Shown: in pieces, positions 10,801-18,723 of the stretch | How positions within the stretch are numbered: position 1 is the stretch's first letter | Layout: each line of letters opens with the position of its first letter | Assembly: GCA_963792175.1 (NCBI GenBank) | Contig: CAWBVG010000008.1 | Coordinates: 69,191 to 133,190 of the forward strand | Reading direction: 5' to 3' | DNA from: CAWBVG01 sp963792175 | GTDB taxonomy: Bacteria; Acidobacteriota; Vicinamibacteria; Vicinamibacterales; CAVVIG01 | DNA: 64,000 bases | Made by a program: the position numbers and the translations under genes | The notes under the pieces: generated by a model | The model's database searches: none | What the model was told of the DNA's origin: nothing | What the model saw: the letters and a program-made list of their open reading frames with translations, nothing else

Positions 10801-11754
10801 GATGTCGAATCGCTGCTGCTCACGCTGATGCCGGAGCGCAGCCACGAGGCGCTGCGGACCGGTGCGGCGACCGAGTGGTTCTGCGACATCGATGTCGTCG
10901 GCCGCGTCCGCTGCCTCAGTTTCCGGGATCACCGCGGTCCGGGCGGCGTCTTCCGGCTGATGCCGACGCGATCGGTGTCGGTGGATCAGCTCGGATTGCC
11001 GCGCTCGGTGCAGGCGCTGGCGATCGAGCCGGAAGGGCTCGTGCTCGTCGCCGGTCCGCGGTCGAGCGGCAAGCGCACGCTGCTGTCGGCGTTCGTCGAT
11101 CAGATCAACAAGACCCGTCGCGATCACATCATCACCATCGAGCGCGAGGTCAACATCGTCCACGAACAAAGCAGCTCGTTCGTCAGCCAGCGCGAGGTCC
11201 GCGGCAACGACGACGACATGCTGGTGGCGGCGCGCGCGGCACTGCGAGAGGACCCGGACGTCCTGGTCATCGAGGATCTGCGAACCGCGGCGTTGATGAA
11301 TGTCGCTCTCGAAGCCGCCTCGGCCGGGCGGCTGGTGGTGGCCGGGTTCTCGGCGCACACCGCCGCGGGCGCCATCGATCGCATCATCGATCTCTACCCG
11401 TCGGAGAACCGTGGGCAGGTACAGATGGCATTGGCCGATTGCCTCCGCGGCGTCATCGTCCAGGTCCTGCTGAGAAATACCTCCGGTGGCCGTGTCCCCG
11501 TGCGCGAGGTGCTCTTGAACACGGCGGCTGTGTCGAGCGTGATTGCGGAAGGTAAGACCTCGCAACTGTCGATGGCCATTGAGGGCGGGCGTCGATACGG
11601 CATGATGCCGATCAACGACGGCCTCGTCAGCCTGGTGCAGAGCGGTGTCGTCGACGTGCGCGAAGCCTATCGTCGATCGAACGATCGTCCGGGCTTCCTC
11701 GCGGCGCTCAAGCGTCACGGCGTCGACACGTCGTTCGTCGAGCGGCTGGCTTAG
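7871..11754 (+). CDS. Composite protein: PilT-N-like domain, long repeat linker, second PilT-N and degenerate PilT-type ATPase
   Basis: I read this as one gene of about 1290 codons interrupted by frame changes near 8990, 9030, 9550, 9925, 10075 and 10560. Residues 1-105 look like a PilT N-terminal domain. They are followed by a Pro/Ala/Val linker, a His-containing repeat, a very acidic segment (near 8740-8870), a 20-residue tandem repeat region, and from about 10660 a second PilT-N domain plus ATPase core. The ATPase motifs are altered: P-loop GPRSSGKRT (Arg after the Lys, 11053-11079), TIEREVN in the Asp box, VLVIEDLRT at Walker B and GFSAHTA at the His box. The core ends VVDVREAYRRSNDRPGF. 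A weak AGGTGA precedes the ATG. A split into two genes (second start near 10660) is the alternative. The stop shares 'ttag' with the converging gene. Confidence 0.72.
8541..8632 (+). repeat. In-frame 18-bp tandem repeat coding VAHHEA-like units
   Basis: About five imperfect 18-bp units (consensus gtcgctcaccatgaagcg) code for AVAHYE/AVAHHE/AVAHHG/AVALHE. They lie in the linker of the PilT-like protein just before the acidic segment. The histidines are regularly spaced. Confidence 0.85.
9331..10365 (+). repeat. In-frame 60-bp tandem repeats and longer derived units in the PilT-like protein linker
   Basis: Three successive copies (9331, 9391, 9451) keep an exact 60-bp period and code for PEPVAEMPAPVVEAVAAVET. 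The unit then recurs inside longer blocks of about 200-270 bp that add PSPEFEAPSSYAELPPVVAA and STFETPAPVFETPEPVAEM. Sibling copies differ by single-base insertions or deletions near 9553, 9600, 9925 and 10075, which explains the frame changes. Confidence 0.92.
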
Positions 11755-12172
11755 CGTTCCACGAACCCCTCGAGCGCTCGCAACAGAAACGCCAACACGT
11801 CTTCTTCCGACAACGCGCCGGGTGCGCCGAGCGCTTCCTCCGATTCGAGCACGCGGCTGCCGCGGCTGCGCCTCGTCCGGCCGACGACCCTCGGCTCCGT
11901 GCCCGTCGTATCCAGAAACAGCTCGATGAAGTCTTCCGCGTTGCGCTCGGACATGAGTCGGACGCTGCCCGACGGGGTGAAGACGTTGAAGAGAGATGAC
12001 TTTCGGCGCGAAGCGCCTGTGCCACCTGGCGTACCAGCGGTACGACGACGGTGTCGAGAAATGGCCCGAACCGGGTGGTCGCTTCGTCGTTGCGCGCGCG
12101 CCGCTCGGCCGCCTGCACCTTCGCCCGCTCGACGGTCTGCAGCAGTCGTTTCCGAACATCCGAGATTTCCAT
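11751..12172 (-). CDS. Small protein of unknown function
   Basis: The start at 12172 gives MEISDVRKRLLQTVERAKVQ, a probable coiled helix, then TTRFGPFLDTVVVPLVRQVAQ. After one frame change near 12000 it continues with MSERNAEDFIELFLDTTG and ends EEDVLAFLLRALEGFVER. The length is about 140 residues, with no signal peptide or membrane span. It lies 5 bp after the CoA-transferase on the same strand, so it is probably in that operon. Its stop shares bases with the stop of the converging PilT-like gene. No family recognised. Confidence 0.6.
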
Positions 12173-12177
12173 AACGG

Positions 12178-13392
12178 TCAGATCACCTTTTGACGCCGCA
12201 AATCTGCGATCGCGTCGTCGCTGAAGCCAAAGTCGTGGAGGACGGCATCGGTGTGCTCGCCCAGCCTCGGCGGCGGCGTCCGAACCGCGCCGGGTGTGTC
12301 GGAGAGTTTCACGGGCACGCCGAGCACGCGGAGAGCGCCGATCGTCGCGTGCTCGATCTCCGCGACCATCTGTCGCGCCTGAATCTGCGGATCGACGAAC
12401 AGCTCCTGGAGATTCCGAACCGACCCGCACGGAACGCCGGCGGCGTTGAGACGATCGATCCAGTGCTGCCGCGGCTGGGTGCGCAGACGGTCGGCGATGA
12501 ATGGCCGCACCGCATCGTAGTTCGTCACCCGCTGGCGGTTGGTCGCGAAGCGCGGATCCTCCGGCAGCCCCGCAACCGCGCAGAACCGGCGCCACTGATC
12601 GTCATTGCCGACCGCGAGCACGAAGTCGCCGTCCGATGCCGAGAAGGTTTCATAGGGAACGATGCTCGGGTGACGGTTGCCGAGGCGCGCGGGTACTTTG
12701 CCGCTGGCGAAATAATTCCCGGCCTGGTAGGTGAGCAACGCGGCGACCGTGTCCAGCATGGCCAGGTCGACTTCCTGACCGCGACCGGTACGCTCGCGCG
12801 CGAACAGCGCCATGGCCACGCCATAGGCCGCGAACATGCCGGAGGTGACATCGGCGATTGCCACGCCGAGACGGAAGCCGGGACCTGCCGGATCGCCCGT
12901 GATGCTCATCAGGCCGCCTTCGCCCTGCATGACGGCATCGTAGCCCGCCTCCTTCGCACGCGGTCCGGTCTGGCCGAATCCTGAAATCGAACAGTAGATC
13001 AGCCGTGGATGCCGCGGAGCGAGCGTGTTGTAATCGAGGCCGAGCTTCGCCAGCGTTCCAGGACGGAAGTTCTCGACGACCACGTCGCTCGTTGCGATCA
13101 GCCGCTCCAGCAGCCGCCGTCCCTCCGGGTGTTTGAAGTCGACGGTGACGCTTTCCTTGTTGCGATTGATGCTCAGGAAGTACGCGCTTTCGCCCCCGTC
13201 GGGGCCCCCAGCGGGCGTTTTGTGCCCGCTGGGGTATAGGAACGGCGGGCCCCAGGCGCGCGTGTCGTCGCCTTTGCCAGGCTGTTCGATCTTGATCACG
13301 CGCGCGCCCATGTCGGCCAGCAGCATCGTGCAGTAGGGACCAGAGAGGACGCGCGTGAGGTCGAGCACGGTGATGCCGTCGAGTGGCGCCAT
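12178..13392 (-). CDS. CaiB/BaiF family (class III) CoA-transferase
   Basis: This family moves CoA between carboxylic acids. The intact frame of 404 residues has the N-terminal ITVLDLTRVLSGPYCTMLLADMG motif, VVENFRPGTLAKLGLDY with the conserved acidic and Arg positions, and GFGQTGPRAKEAGYDAVMQG. Between WGPPFL and GESAYFLSINRNKES there is an extra run (YPSGHKTPAGGPDG) that relatives lack as far as I know; it is coded by a perfect hairpin (13206-13234). The substrate cannot be told. ATG at 13392 lies 9 bp from the divergent glutaredoxin start. Confidence 0.92.
   Translation of the reverse strand: MAPLDGITVLDLTRVLSGPYCTMLLADMGARVIKIEQPGKGDDTRAWGPPFLYPSGHKTPAGGPDGGESAYFLSINRNKESVTVDFKHPEGRRLLERLIATSDVVVENFRPGTLAKLGLDYNTLAPRHPRLIYCSISGFGQTGPRAKEAGYDAVMQGEGGLMSITGDPAGPGFRLGVAIADVTSGMFAAYGVAMALFARERTGRGQEVDLAMLDTVAALLTYQAGNYFASGKVPARLGNRHPSIVPYETFSASDGDFVLAVGNDDQWRRFCAVAGLPEDPRFATNRQRVTNYDAVRPFIADRLRTQPRQHWIDRLNAAGVPCGSVRNLQELFVDPQIQARQMVAEIEHATIGALRVLGVPVKLSDTPGAVRTPPPRLGEHTDAVLHDFGFSDDAIADLRRQKVI
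13206..13234. repeat. Perfect 11-bp hairpin inserted in frame in the CoA-transferase gene
   Basis: The arms ccccagcgggc (13206-13216) and gcccgctgggg (13224-13234) pair perfectly around a 7-nt loop. The flanks are also G/C runs. It falls exactly where the encoded protein has an unusual extra segment, which suggests a REP-like palindrome inserted in frame. Confidence 0.8.
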
Positions 13393-13401
13393 AATGGACA
13401 G

Positions 13402-13641
13402 ATGATTATCGTCTACGCCGGCAGCGCCTGACGCAGCTGCGAGCTGGTGAAAGAGTTGCTTTCACGAGAAGGCGTGCCGTTCACGGCTTACAACGTCGAC
13501 GAAGACGAGCATGCCTACGACGAGCTCATCGCTCGCGGCTTGCGCACCGTGCCCGTCACGGTCATCGGCGAGCGCGTGCTCAAAGGCTTCAACCCCGTCG
13601 AGCTCGCCGACGCGATCGCGGCGTGGCGGCTGAAACAGTAA
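13402..13641 (+). CDS. Glutaredoxin-like protein with in-frame UGA at the first active-site position (candidate selenoprotein)
   Basis: From ATG 13402 the frame reads MIIVYAGSA, TGA (13429-13431), RSCELVKELLSREGVPFTAY and on to TVPVTVIGERVLKGF and the stop at 13641, about 79 residues. The TGA sits exactly where the first cysteine of the CxxC site belongs, giving U-R-S-C; the second cysteine and the cis-proline TVPVTVIG motif are intact. No frame change is needed on either side. A hairpin of bacterial SECIS form follows the TGA (13447-13465). A GTG start at 13447 would delete the first strand and the active site, so it is unlikely. A base error (TGC to TGA) is the main alternative. Confidence 0.75.
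13447..13465 (+). promoter_or_regulatory. Candidate bacterial SECIS hairpin
   Basis: Seven perfect pairs (gtgaaag with ctttcac) close a 5-nt loop AGTTG that has G at its second place. The loop begins 22 nt after the TGA at 13429-13431, within the spacing known for bacterial SECIS elements. Two further pairs extend the stem below one mismatch. Confidence 0.55.
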
Positions 13642-14662
13642 CGCCGCGCGCGATCGTCACGAGATCGGACAACAGCGCGTAGGCCGTTTGCGTGAGTCCG
13701 CCACCCCGCTGCACGACGGCGATTTCTCCCAGCAGATCCGTGGACAGGATGATCGCGTTCTGCTGGCCTTCAATCTGTGCCAGTGGATCGTCGCCGGCAA
13801 GTTCTTCCAGTGAGACGCGCGCCGTGACGCCACGCGCCTGACGCGACGCGCGCGCCACCAGCTTCAGCCGCCGCCCGCGGCGCGCCGCCTCAATCGCGCG
13901 TGCCGCCGCGTCGCGGGTGATGCCTTCACGGTCGACGCCTGCCGGCGTCAGGCGCGCTCCGAGCAACACGTTTGCGAGCGCCGCCGCTTTTGCCGCCGCG
14001 TCCCACCCATCGACGTCCAGCGAGGCGTCGGCCTCCGCGATGCCTTTGTCCTGCATCTCCGCCAGCGCATCGTCGAAGCGTTGCCCCTGTTCCATCGCGG
14101 TGAGAATGAAGTTCGTCGTGCTGTTGACGATGCCGCGGAAGCCGAGGATCTTCACCGCCGGCATCGTCTCGCGTACGAGATTGAAAATCGGCACGCCGTC
14201 CATCACCGCACCCTCGAACAGCCACTGGCGATCGGCGCGCTCGGCCGCCCGGCGCAGCGGGGCGTAGGCGCAGGCGACAGGTCCCTTGTTCGCCGTGATC
14301 ACATGCGCGTTCGCCGCAAGGGCGGCGCGGATGTAACTCACCGCTGGTTCGCCGCGATTCACGTCGAGCGTCGTCGTCTCGACGACGACCAGGCGCCGCT
14401 CGCGCGCGGCGGCGCGGCTCCTTCGGAGCGCGTCGTGCAGGAATGCGAGCGTGTCGTCCGCGGTCCCATTCACGGTCCGGTTCACTTTTGCCACGTCGAG
14501 ACCGCGCGCGGAGAACGCCTGGCCGTGCCGCCGCGTCGCGATGCCGACGATGCGCGGCGAGATGCCGTATTGCCGGGCGAGCGTCGTTCGCTGCTCGTCG
14601 AGCAAACTGGCGAACCGTTGGCCGACATTCCCGAAGCCGATCAGGATGAGATCGACGGTCAT
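13589..14662 (-). CDS. hom: Homoserine dehydrogenase
   Basis: The enzyme reduces aspartate semialdehyde to homoserine with NAD(P)H, in threonine and methionine synthesis. The intact 357-residue frame has an N-terminal Rossmann motif (LILIGFGNVGQRF), VITANKGPVACAYAPL with the conserved Asn-Lys, FEGAVMDGVPIFN, GIVNSTTNFILTAMEQG and EADASLDVDGWDAAAK, which is the catalytic region. There is no C-terminal ACT domain, so it is the short form. The last 53 bp overlap the converging glutaredoxin gene. ATG at 14662 is well placed. Confidence 0.93.
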   Translation of the reverse strand: MTVDLILIGFGNVGQRFASLLDEQRTTLARQYGISPRIVGIATRRHGQAFSARGLDVAKVNRTVNGTADDTLAFLHDALRRSRAAARERRLVVVETTTLDVNRGEPAVSYIRAALAANAHVITANKGPVACAYAPLRRAAERADRQWLFEGAVMDGVPIFNLVRETMPAVKILGFRGIVNSTTNFILTAMEQGQRFDDALAEMQDKGIAEADASLDVDGWDAAAKAAALANVLLGARLTPAGVDREGITRDAAARAIEAARRGRRLKLVARASRQARGVTARVSLEELAGDDPLAQIEGQQNAIILSTDLLGEIAVVQRGGGLTQTAYALLSDLVTIARGVTVSAATPRSRRRARRG

Positions 14663-14664
14663 GA

Positions 14665-14758
14665 CGGATTGCGGATTGCGGATTCCGGATCAGGCGTCAA
14701 AGTGCCGATGAATCCGATTTCACCAATCCGACATCCGAAATCCCCGATCCGAGATCCA
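14665..14758. repeat. Inverted array of 7-nt repeats (ggattgc / aatccga type)
   Basis: Units ggattgc, ggattgc, ggattcc are followed after about 20 bp by the reverse set (aatccga, catccga, aatcccc, gatccga). It lies between the homoserine dehydrogenase start and the aminotransferase and provides the last residues of the latter. Confidence 0.75.
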
Positions 14759-15863
14759 CAAGGAGGTCGTGCAACCGGGTGAGCCCTTCGCGCAGGTACC
14801 CGACCTCCTCGCCGAACCCGATGCGAAGGTAGCCGTCCATGCCGAAGTGATCGCCCGGCACGATCAGCACGCTTTTTTCCTGGCGCAGCCGATTGACGAG
14901 GGCTGTTGAATTGATCGCGTGCGAGTACCGCACGTAGACGATCGCGCCGGCATCGGGCGGCACATACGAAAACCGATCGCCGTGCGAGCGCAGCCAGTCG
15001 GCCATCAACGGAAAGTTCGTGTTGAGGATGCGGCGCGTGCGCGCCAGGATCTTCGCCCGCCGATCCGGCTCGAGCGCGCGGCGGGCGAGGATGTCGCTCA
15101 ATGCCCCGGGCGAAATGGTCGTGTAATCGTGATACGACCACAATGACGCGACGAGCGGCGGCGGCGCCACGACCCAGCCGATGCGCAGGCCTGGAAGCGC
15201 GTACGCCTTGGACAATCCGCTCGTGACGATCACGCGATCGTGCCGGCCCCACATCGACGGCGTCTCCCGCCCGTCAAGCTCGGCGCCGCGGTAAATCTCG
15301 TCCGAAAGGACCCACGCGCCATGCCTGCTCGCGATCGACGCAATGGCGTCGAGATCCGCGGCCTCGAACCGGGCGCCCGTGGGGTTGTTCGGATTGCAGA
15401 TGACGATCAGCTTCGACCGTGGGGAGACCAGACGATCCAGCGCGGCGATATCGACGCGCCATCCGCCGGGCGACTCGACCAGCGGCCAGTCGCGGATCGT
15501 CGCGCCGAAGGCGCGCGCGAGTCCCCAGGTTTGCATGTAGTTGGGGACCATCATCACCACCTCGTCGCCCGGCTCGACGAGGTTCCACGTGGCGATGTAG
15601 TTCGCTTCGGATCCGCCGTTGGTCACCTGGACGTGGTCGGCCGTGGTGCCCGGGTAGATGGCGGCGATCGCGGAGCGAAGCGGAAGCGTGCCGTTCGATT
15701 GAGAATACCGAAGAGCCGCATTCATCAACTCGTGGCGCGAGGCGTCGTCGTCCAACAAGTCGCGGAGCCGCAGCGGTTGGACACCGCTTTCCGACAGGTT
15801 GTACTCCACCTGGTTCTCGTAGGTGGATTGCATCCGCTCCATCGCGAACTGTTCGAGTCTCAT
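14697..15863 (-). CDS. PLP-dependent class I/II aminotransferase
   Basis: This is a fold-type I PLP enzyme of about 388 residues, intact. It has NGGSEANYIATWNLVEPGDE (cofactor phosphate contacts), ICNPNNPTGARF, VLSDEIYRGAELDG with the Asp that holds the pyridine nitrogen, and SGLSKAYALPGLRIGW with the Schiff-base lysine. The C-terminus GYLRIGFGEEVGYLREGLTRL is typical. The last dozen residues (DVGLVKSDSSAL) are read from a short-repeat array and are probably not functional. The amino acid substrate is unknown. It starts 84 bp from the divergent SUMF1 gene. Confidence 0.88.
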   Translation of the reverse strand: MRLEQFAMERMQSTYENQVEYNLSESGVQPLRLRDLLDDDASRHELMNAALRYSQSNGTLPLRSAIAAIYPGTTADHVQVTNGGSEANYIATWNLVEPGDEVVMMVPNYMQTWGLARAFGATIRDWPLVESPGGWRVDIAALDRLVSPRSKLIVICNPNNPTGARFEAADLDAIASIASRHGAWVLSDEIYRGAELDGRETPSMWGRHDRVIVTSGLSKAYALPGLRIGWVVAPPPLVASLWSYHDYTTISPGALSDILARRALEPDRRAKILARTRRILNTNFPLMADWLRSHGDRFSYVPPDAGAIVYVRYSHAINSTALVNRLRQEKSVLIVPGDHFGMDGYLRIGFGEEVGYLREGLTRLHDLLVDLGSGISDVGLVKSDSSAL

Positions 15864-15947
15864 GGGGAGAAACTGTAGACTATACGGACCGGTTGGCGCC
15901 ACGTGCATACTCCACGGCCCATCACACGAGTCGCGCCAGATCCGACG

Positions 15948-16736
15948 ATGACGACTCCGACGCCGCCGAACCTGGCGCGCATTCCCGCCGGCGACTTTCT
16001 GATGGGGGCATCTGACGCAGAAGAGGATCAGCGACCCGTCCATCGGGTCCATCTGAGCGACTTTCTCATCGGACGCTTTCCAGTCACGCAGGACGAGTAC
16101 GCGCGGTTCGTGCGTGCCTCCGGCCATCCCGTTCCCGCCGTGCGCGAGCTGCCGCTGATTGTGGCCGGTGGCCGCGACACAGTGTTTCTCGAACTGGCGG
16201 CGCCGTACATCTGGACGGAAGCCAAACCACCGGCCGGCTACGGCACGCATCCCGTCGTGCTCGTCACCTTCGACGATGCGATGGCCTACTGCCGATGGTT
16301 GTCCGGCGAAATTCAACGCGACGTGCGCCTGCCGACCGAAGCGGAGTGGGAGAAAGCCGCGCGAGGCGGCGTCGACGGCCAGCGGTATCCGTGGGGCAAC
16401 GACATCGATCCGACGCGCGGCAACTTCCTGACCGACCCGTCGGTCAAACGGCAGCGCGGCACGCGTCCAACTGGCACCTACCCGCCCAACGCGTACGGTC
16501 TGTACGACATGTGCGGCAACGTCTGGGAATGGGTCAGCGATTGGTACGCCGCTGACTACTACGGATCCGGGCAGGTACAGGATCCGGGCGGTCCAGGGTC
16601 CGGCGACATGCGAATCGTCCGCGGCGGCGCATGGGTCAACGATGACGTGTCGATGCTGCGGTGCTCGCACCGCCACAAGGTGCCGCCCGACACCTATGCG
16701 TACAGTGTGGGGTTCAGAATCACATGCTCGGCCTGA
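15948..16736 (+). CDS. SUMF1/formylglycine-generating-type domain protein
   Basis: A single FGE-sulfatase (SUMF1) domain fills the protein: ARIPAGDFLMGASDAEEDQR, FLIGRFPVTQDEYARFV, HPVVLVTFDDAMAYCRWLS, RLPTEAEWEKAARGG, YGLYDMCGNVWEWVSDWY, RIVRGGAWVNDD and VGFRIT. In true formylglycine-generating enzymes two cysteines five places apart bind copper; here the first is present (MLRCSHRHK) but the second place is Lys. It is therefore probably not a sulfatase activator. The start may instead be GTG at 15903. The end overlaps the next gene's start by 13 bp. Confidence 0.85.
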   Translation: MTTPTPPNLARIPAGDFLMGASDAEEDQRPVHRVHLSDFLIGRFPVTQDEYARFVRASGHPVPAVRELPLIVAGGRDTVFLELAAPYIWTEAKPPAGYGTHPVVLVTFDDAMAYCRWLSGEIQRDVRLPTEAEWEKAARGGVDGQRYPWGNDIDPTRGNFLTDPSVKRQRGTRPTGTYPPNAYGLYDMCGNVWEWVSDWYAADYYGSGQVQDPGGPGSGDMRIVRGGAWVNDDVSMLRCSHRHKVPPDTYAYSVGFRITCSA

Positions 16737-17405
16737 TCCTCAGCGTTCTGATCGGAGTGACCGCGGCGGCGCAGGAGCCGGCCGCTCAGTCGCCGGTCAT
16801 CATCGCGACCGGACGCGCGGTCGTGAAGCGTGCCCCGGACGTGGCCTTCGTGACGATGACCGTCGAATCACGCGCCAAGAGTCCACGCGACGCGCAGCGG
16901 CAGAATGCCGACGCGATGGCGGCGGTCGTCAGGAAGATGGGCGAGCTCGGTATTCCGAAGGACGGGCTGGAGACCATCGGCCTCACGCTCTACGAGGACG
17001 TGGACAACGCGAATGGACGCCGTGTCTCGCGCGGGTTCGCGGCGAGGAACAGCGTCGAGGTGCGGATTGACGACATCGCCAGGACCGGCGAGATTGCCGA
17101 CGCCGGCGTCGCCGCCGGCGCGACGTCGATCGGCGGCATCCGGTTCGACAGCAAAGGGCGCGCGGCTGCTGAGCGCGAGGCGCTGCGCCTCGCGGTTGCG
17201 GAAGCGCGTGCGCGCGCCGAGGCGATGGCCGCGGGCGCTGGACGCTCGCTCGATCGCATACTGAAGATCGAGGAAGGCGCCGGCGCACGGCCGCCGATTC
17301 CGCTTCCGAGAACCATGGCGATGCGTGCCGAGGCGGTCGACCACGGTCGAGCCCGGGCTCATCGAGCTGGAGGCGGAGGTCACGCTCACCGCATCGATGA
17401 AATGA
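16724..17405 (+). CDS. SIMPL-domain (DUF541) periplasmic protein
   Basis: The N-terminus MLGLILSVLIGVTAAAQ is a signal peptide. The mature part starts PVIIATGRAVVKRAPDVAFV and continues with ALRLAVAEARARAEAMAAGAG and LDRILKIEEG, as in SIMPL/DUF541 proteins of the Kdo/Oxidative-stress type. One frame change near 17330 leads to the true end PGLIELEAEVTLTASMK. The family has no settled function. It overlaps SUMF1 upstream and, by ATGA, the glycosylase downstream. Confidence 0.85.
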
Positions 17406-18131
17406 CGGCTCTTCGCTCTCCCGAAACCACCACGAGCTTCACCGCCGCGAGCCTCACACCCGAGGGTTACGAAAAAGCGCGGCGCCTGCTGATGCGGCGC
17501 GATCCGATTCTGGCGGCCGCGATCAAGCGCATCGGCCCGTGCGGGATGGCCGGCCGGCAGCGGCACGATCATCTGTCCGCGCTCGTCGGCGCGATCGTCA
17601 GTCAGCAGCTGTCGACCAAGGCGGCAGCGACCATCTTCGCCAGGTTCCTGGCGTTGTTTCCGGAAGGCGAATCGCTGAGCGCGTCGGCCATCAACGCCCA
17701 GAGCGACGCGGCGCTCCGCGGCGTCGGATTGAGCGGGCAGAAGGTCAGCTATCTTCGCGACCTCGGCGCCCGCATCGACGACGGCCGCCTCGATCTCGAG
17801 TGAGCTCGAGACGCTGCCGGACGAAGAGGTCATCGGTCGGCTCGTGGCCGTGAAGGGCTTCGGGCGCTGGACCGCCGAGATGTTCCTGATGTTCCGGCTG
17901 CATCGGCCGGATGTGCTGCCTGCCGGCGACCTCGGAATCGTCAACGCGATTCAGCGGCTCTACAAGCTGCGGAAGCGGCCGGACGCGAAGCGCGTGCTGA
18001 AAATGGGCGAGGCCTGGAAGCCGTATCGATCGGTCGCGTCCTGGTATCTGTGGCAGACGCTCAGAAACGAGCCCTTGTCCAAAGCAGCAGGTACCCCACG
18101 GCCATCGCCACGAAAGTCCCGCGCTCGCTGA
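17402..18131 (+). CDS. DNA-3-methyladenine glycosylase II-like (AlkA, HhH-GPD)
   Basis: This is a base-excision repair enzyme removing alkylated bases. It has HLSALVGAIVSQQLSTKAA (HhH-GPD entry), then after a frame change near 17800 the helix-hairpin-helix VAVKGFGRWTAEMFLMF and the catalytic Asp in VLPAGDLGIVNAIQRLY. SVASWYLWQTLR closes the domain. The length is about 240 residues. The N-terminus lacks the AlkA beta domain, so it is the short form. The tail after residue ~225 overlaps the converging ICMT gene by about 70 bp. Confidence 0.88.
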
Positions 18132-18723
18132 ACAGCGTCTCTCGCCACGAGAAGCCCTCAACCGCGGAGACTCGCAGCAGTTCGCAGAGAAAATCTTGCT
18201 CTCTGCGATCTCTGCGTGCTCTGCGGTTAAACGTGGGCAGCCACCGCGGCACGCGTGCGGCGTAGTCTCGATAGGCGTCGCCGAGGCGCGACATCAGGAG
18301 CGACTCTTCCCATCGCACGATCGCGTGATACTCCGCGCCGAGCAGCAGCACGATCAGCGGTGCCAGCCAGACCAGCCGTGCCGACAGCGCGAAGCCTACC
18401 CAGATCAGGATGTTACCGACATACAGCGGGTTCCGGATCAACGCGAACGGCCCGGTCGCCACGAGCGGTCCGAGACGGTCGCTGCGCGTCCGTGAAATCG
18501 CGCCGATGTGGTGCACGCCCCACAGTCGAATCAGCTCGCCGGCCGCGGTCACGGCGACCCCGGCGGTCAGCAGGAGGGCCGAGGGCGGCGCCTGGCCGAC
18601 GCGGAGCCCGAGAATGGCCGCCGCGATCGGCAGCGGGAGGGCGGTTCGGTGCCGAAACAGCCATTCGCCGAGTTTGGTAGAATCAGGACTGGTCTGGTCG
18701 GATATCCGCGATGACGTCGTCAC
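18061..18723 (-). CDS. Isoprenylcysteine carboxyl methyltransferase (ICMT)-like membrane protein
   Basis: The multi-span protein has the ICMT/PEMT signature: GPLVATGPFALIRNPLYVGN followed by membrane helices and YHAIVRWEESLLMSRLGDAYRDY. A run NRRARRDRREQDFL near the C-terminus comes from a 9-nt repeat (18197-18233), then the protein goes on to another helix. No in-frame ATG is available; GTG at 18723, which overlaps the start of cysM, is my best start. The substrate is unknown; in bacteria the family methylates diverse lipids or small molecules. Confidence 0.75.
   Translation of the reverse strand: MTTSSRISDQTSPDSTKLGEWLFRHRTALPLPIAAAILGLRVGQAPPSALLLTAGVAVTAAGELIRLWGVHHIGAISRTRSDRLGPLVATGPFALIRNPLYVGNILIWVGFALSARLVWLAPLIVLLLGAEYHAIVRWEESLLMSRLGDAYRDYAARVPRWLPTFNRRARRDRREQDFLCELLRVSAVEGFSWRETLFSERGTFVAMAVGYLLLWTRARF
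18197..18233. repeat. 9-nt repeat (ctctgcgNN) inside the ICMT-like gene
   Basis: Three successive units (ctctgcgat, ctctgcgtg, ctctgcggt) are read on the minus strand as an arginine-rich run. They look like an intergenic repeat caught in a coding region. Confidence 0.7.

Noticed and set aside
13447..13641. Glutaredoxin as an ordinary 64-residue protein from GTG 13447.
   Set aside because: That start removes the first beta strand and the whole active site, while the upstream codons match the family in the same frame apart from the TGA.
15948..16736. SUMF1 gene called a genuine formylglycine-generating enzyme.
   Set aside because: The second active-site cysteine is replaced and no sulfatase gene is in the window.
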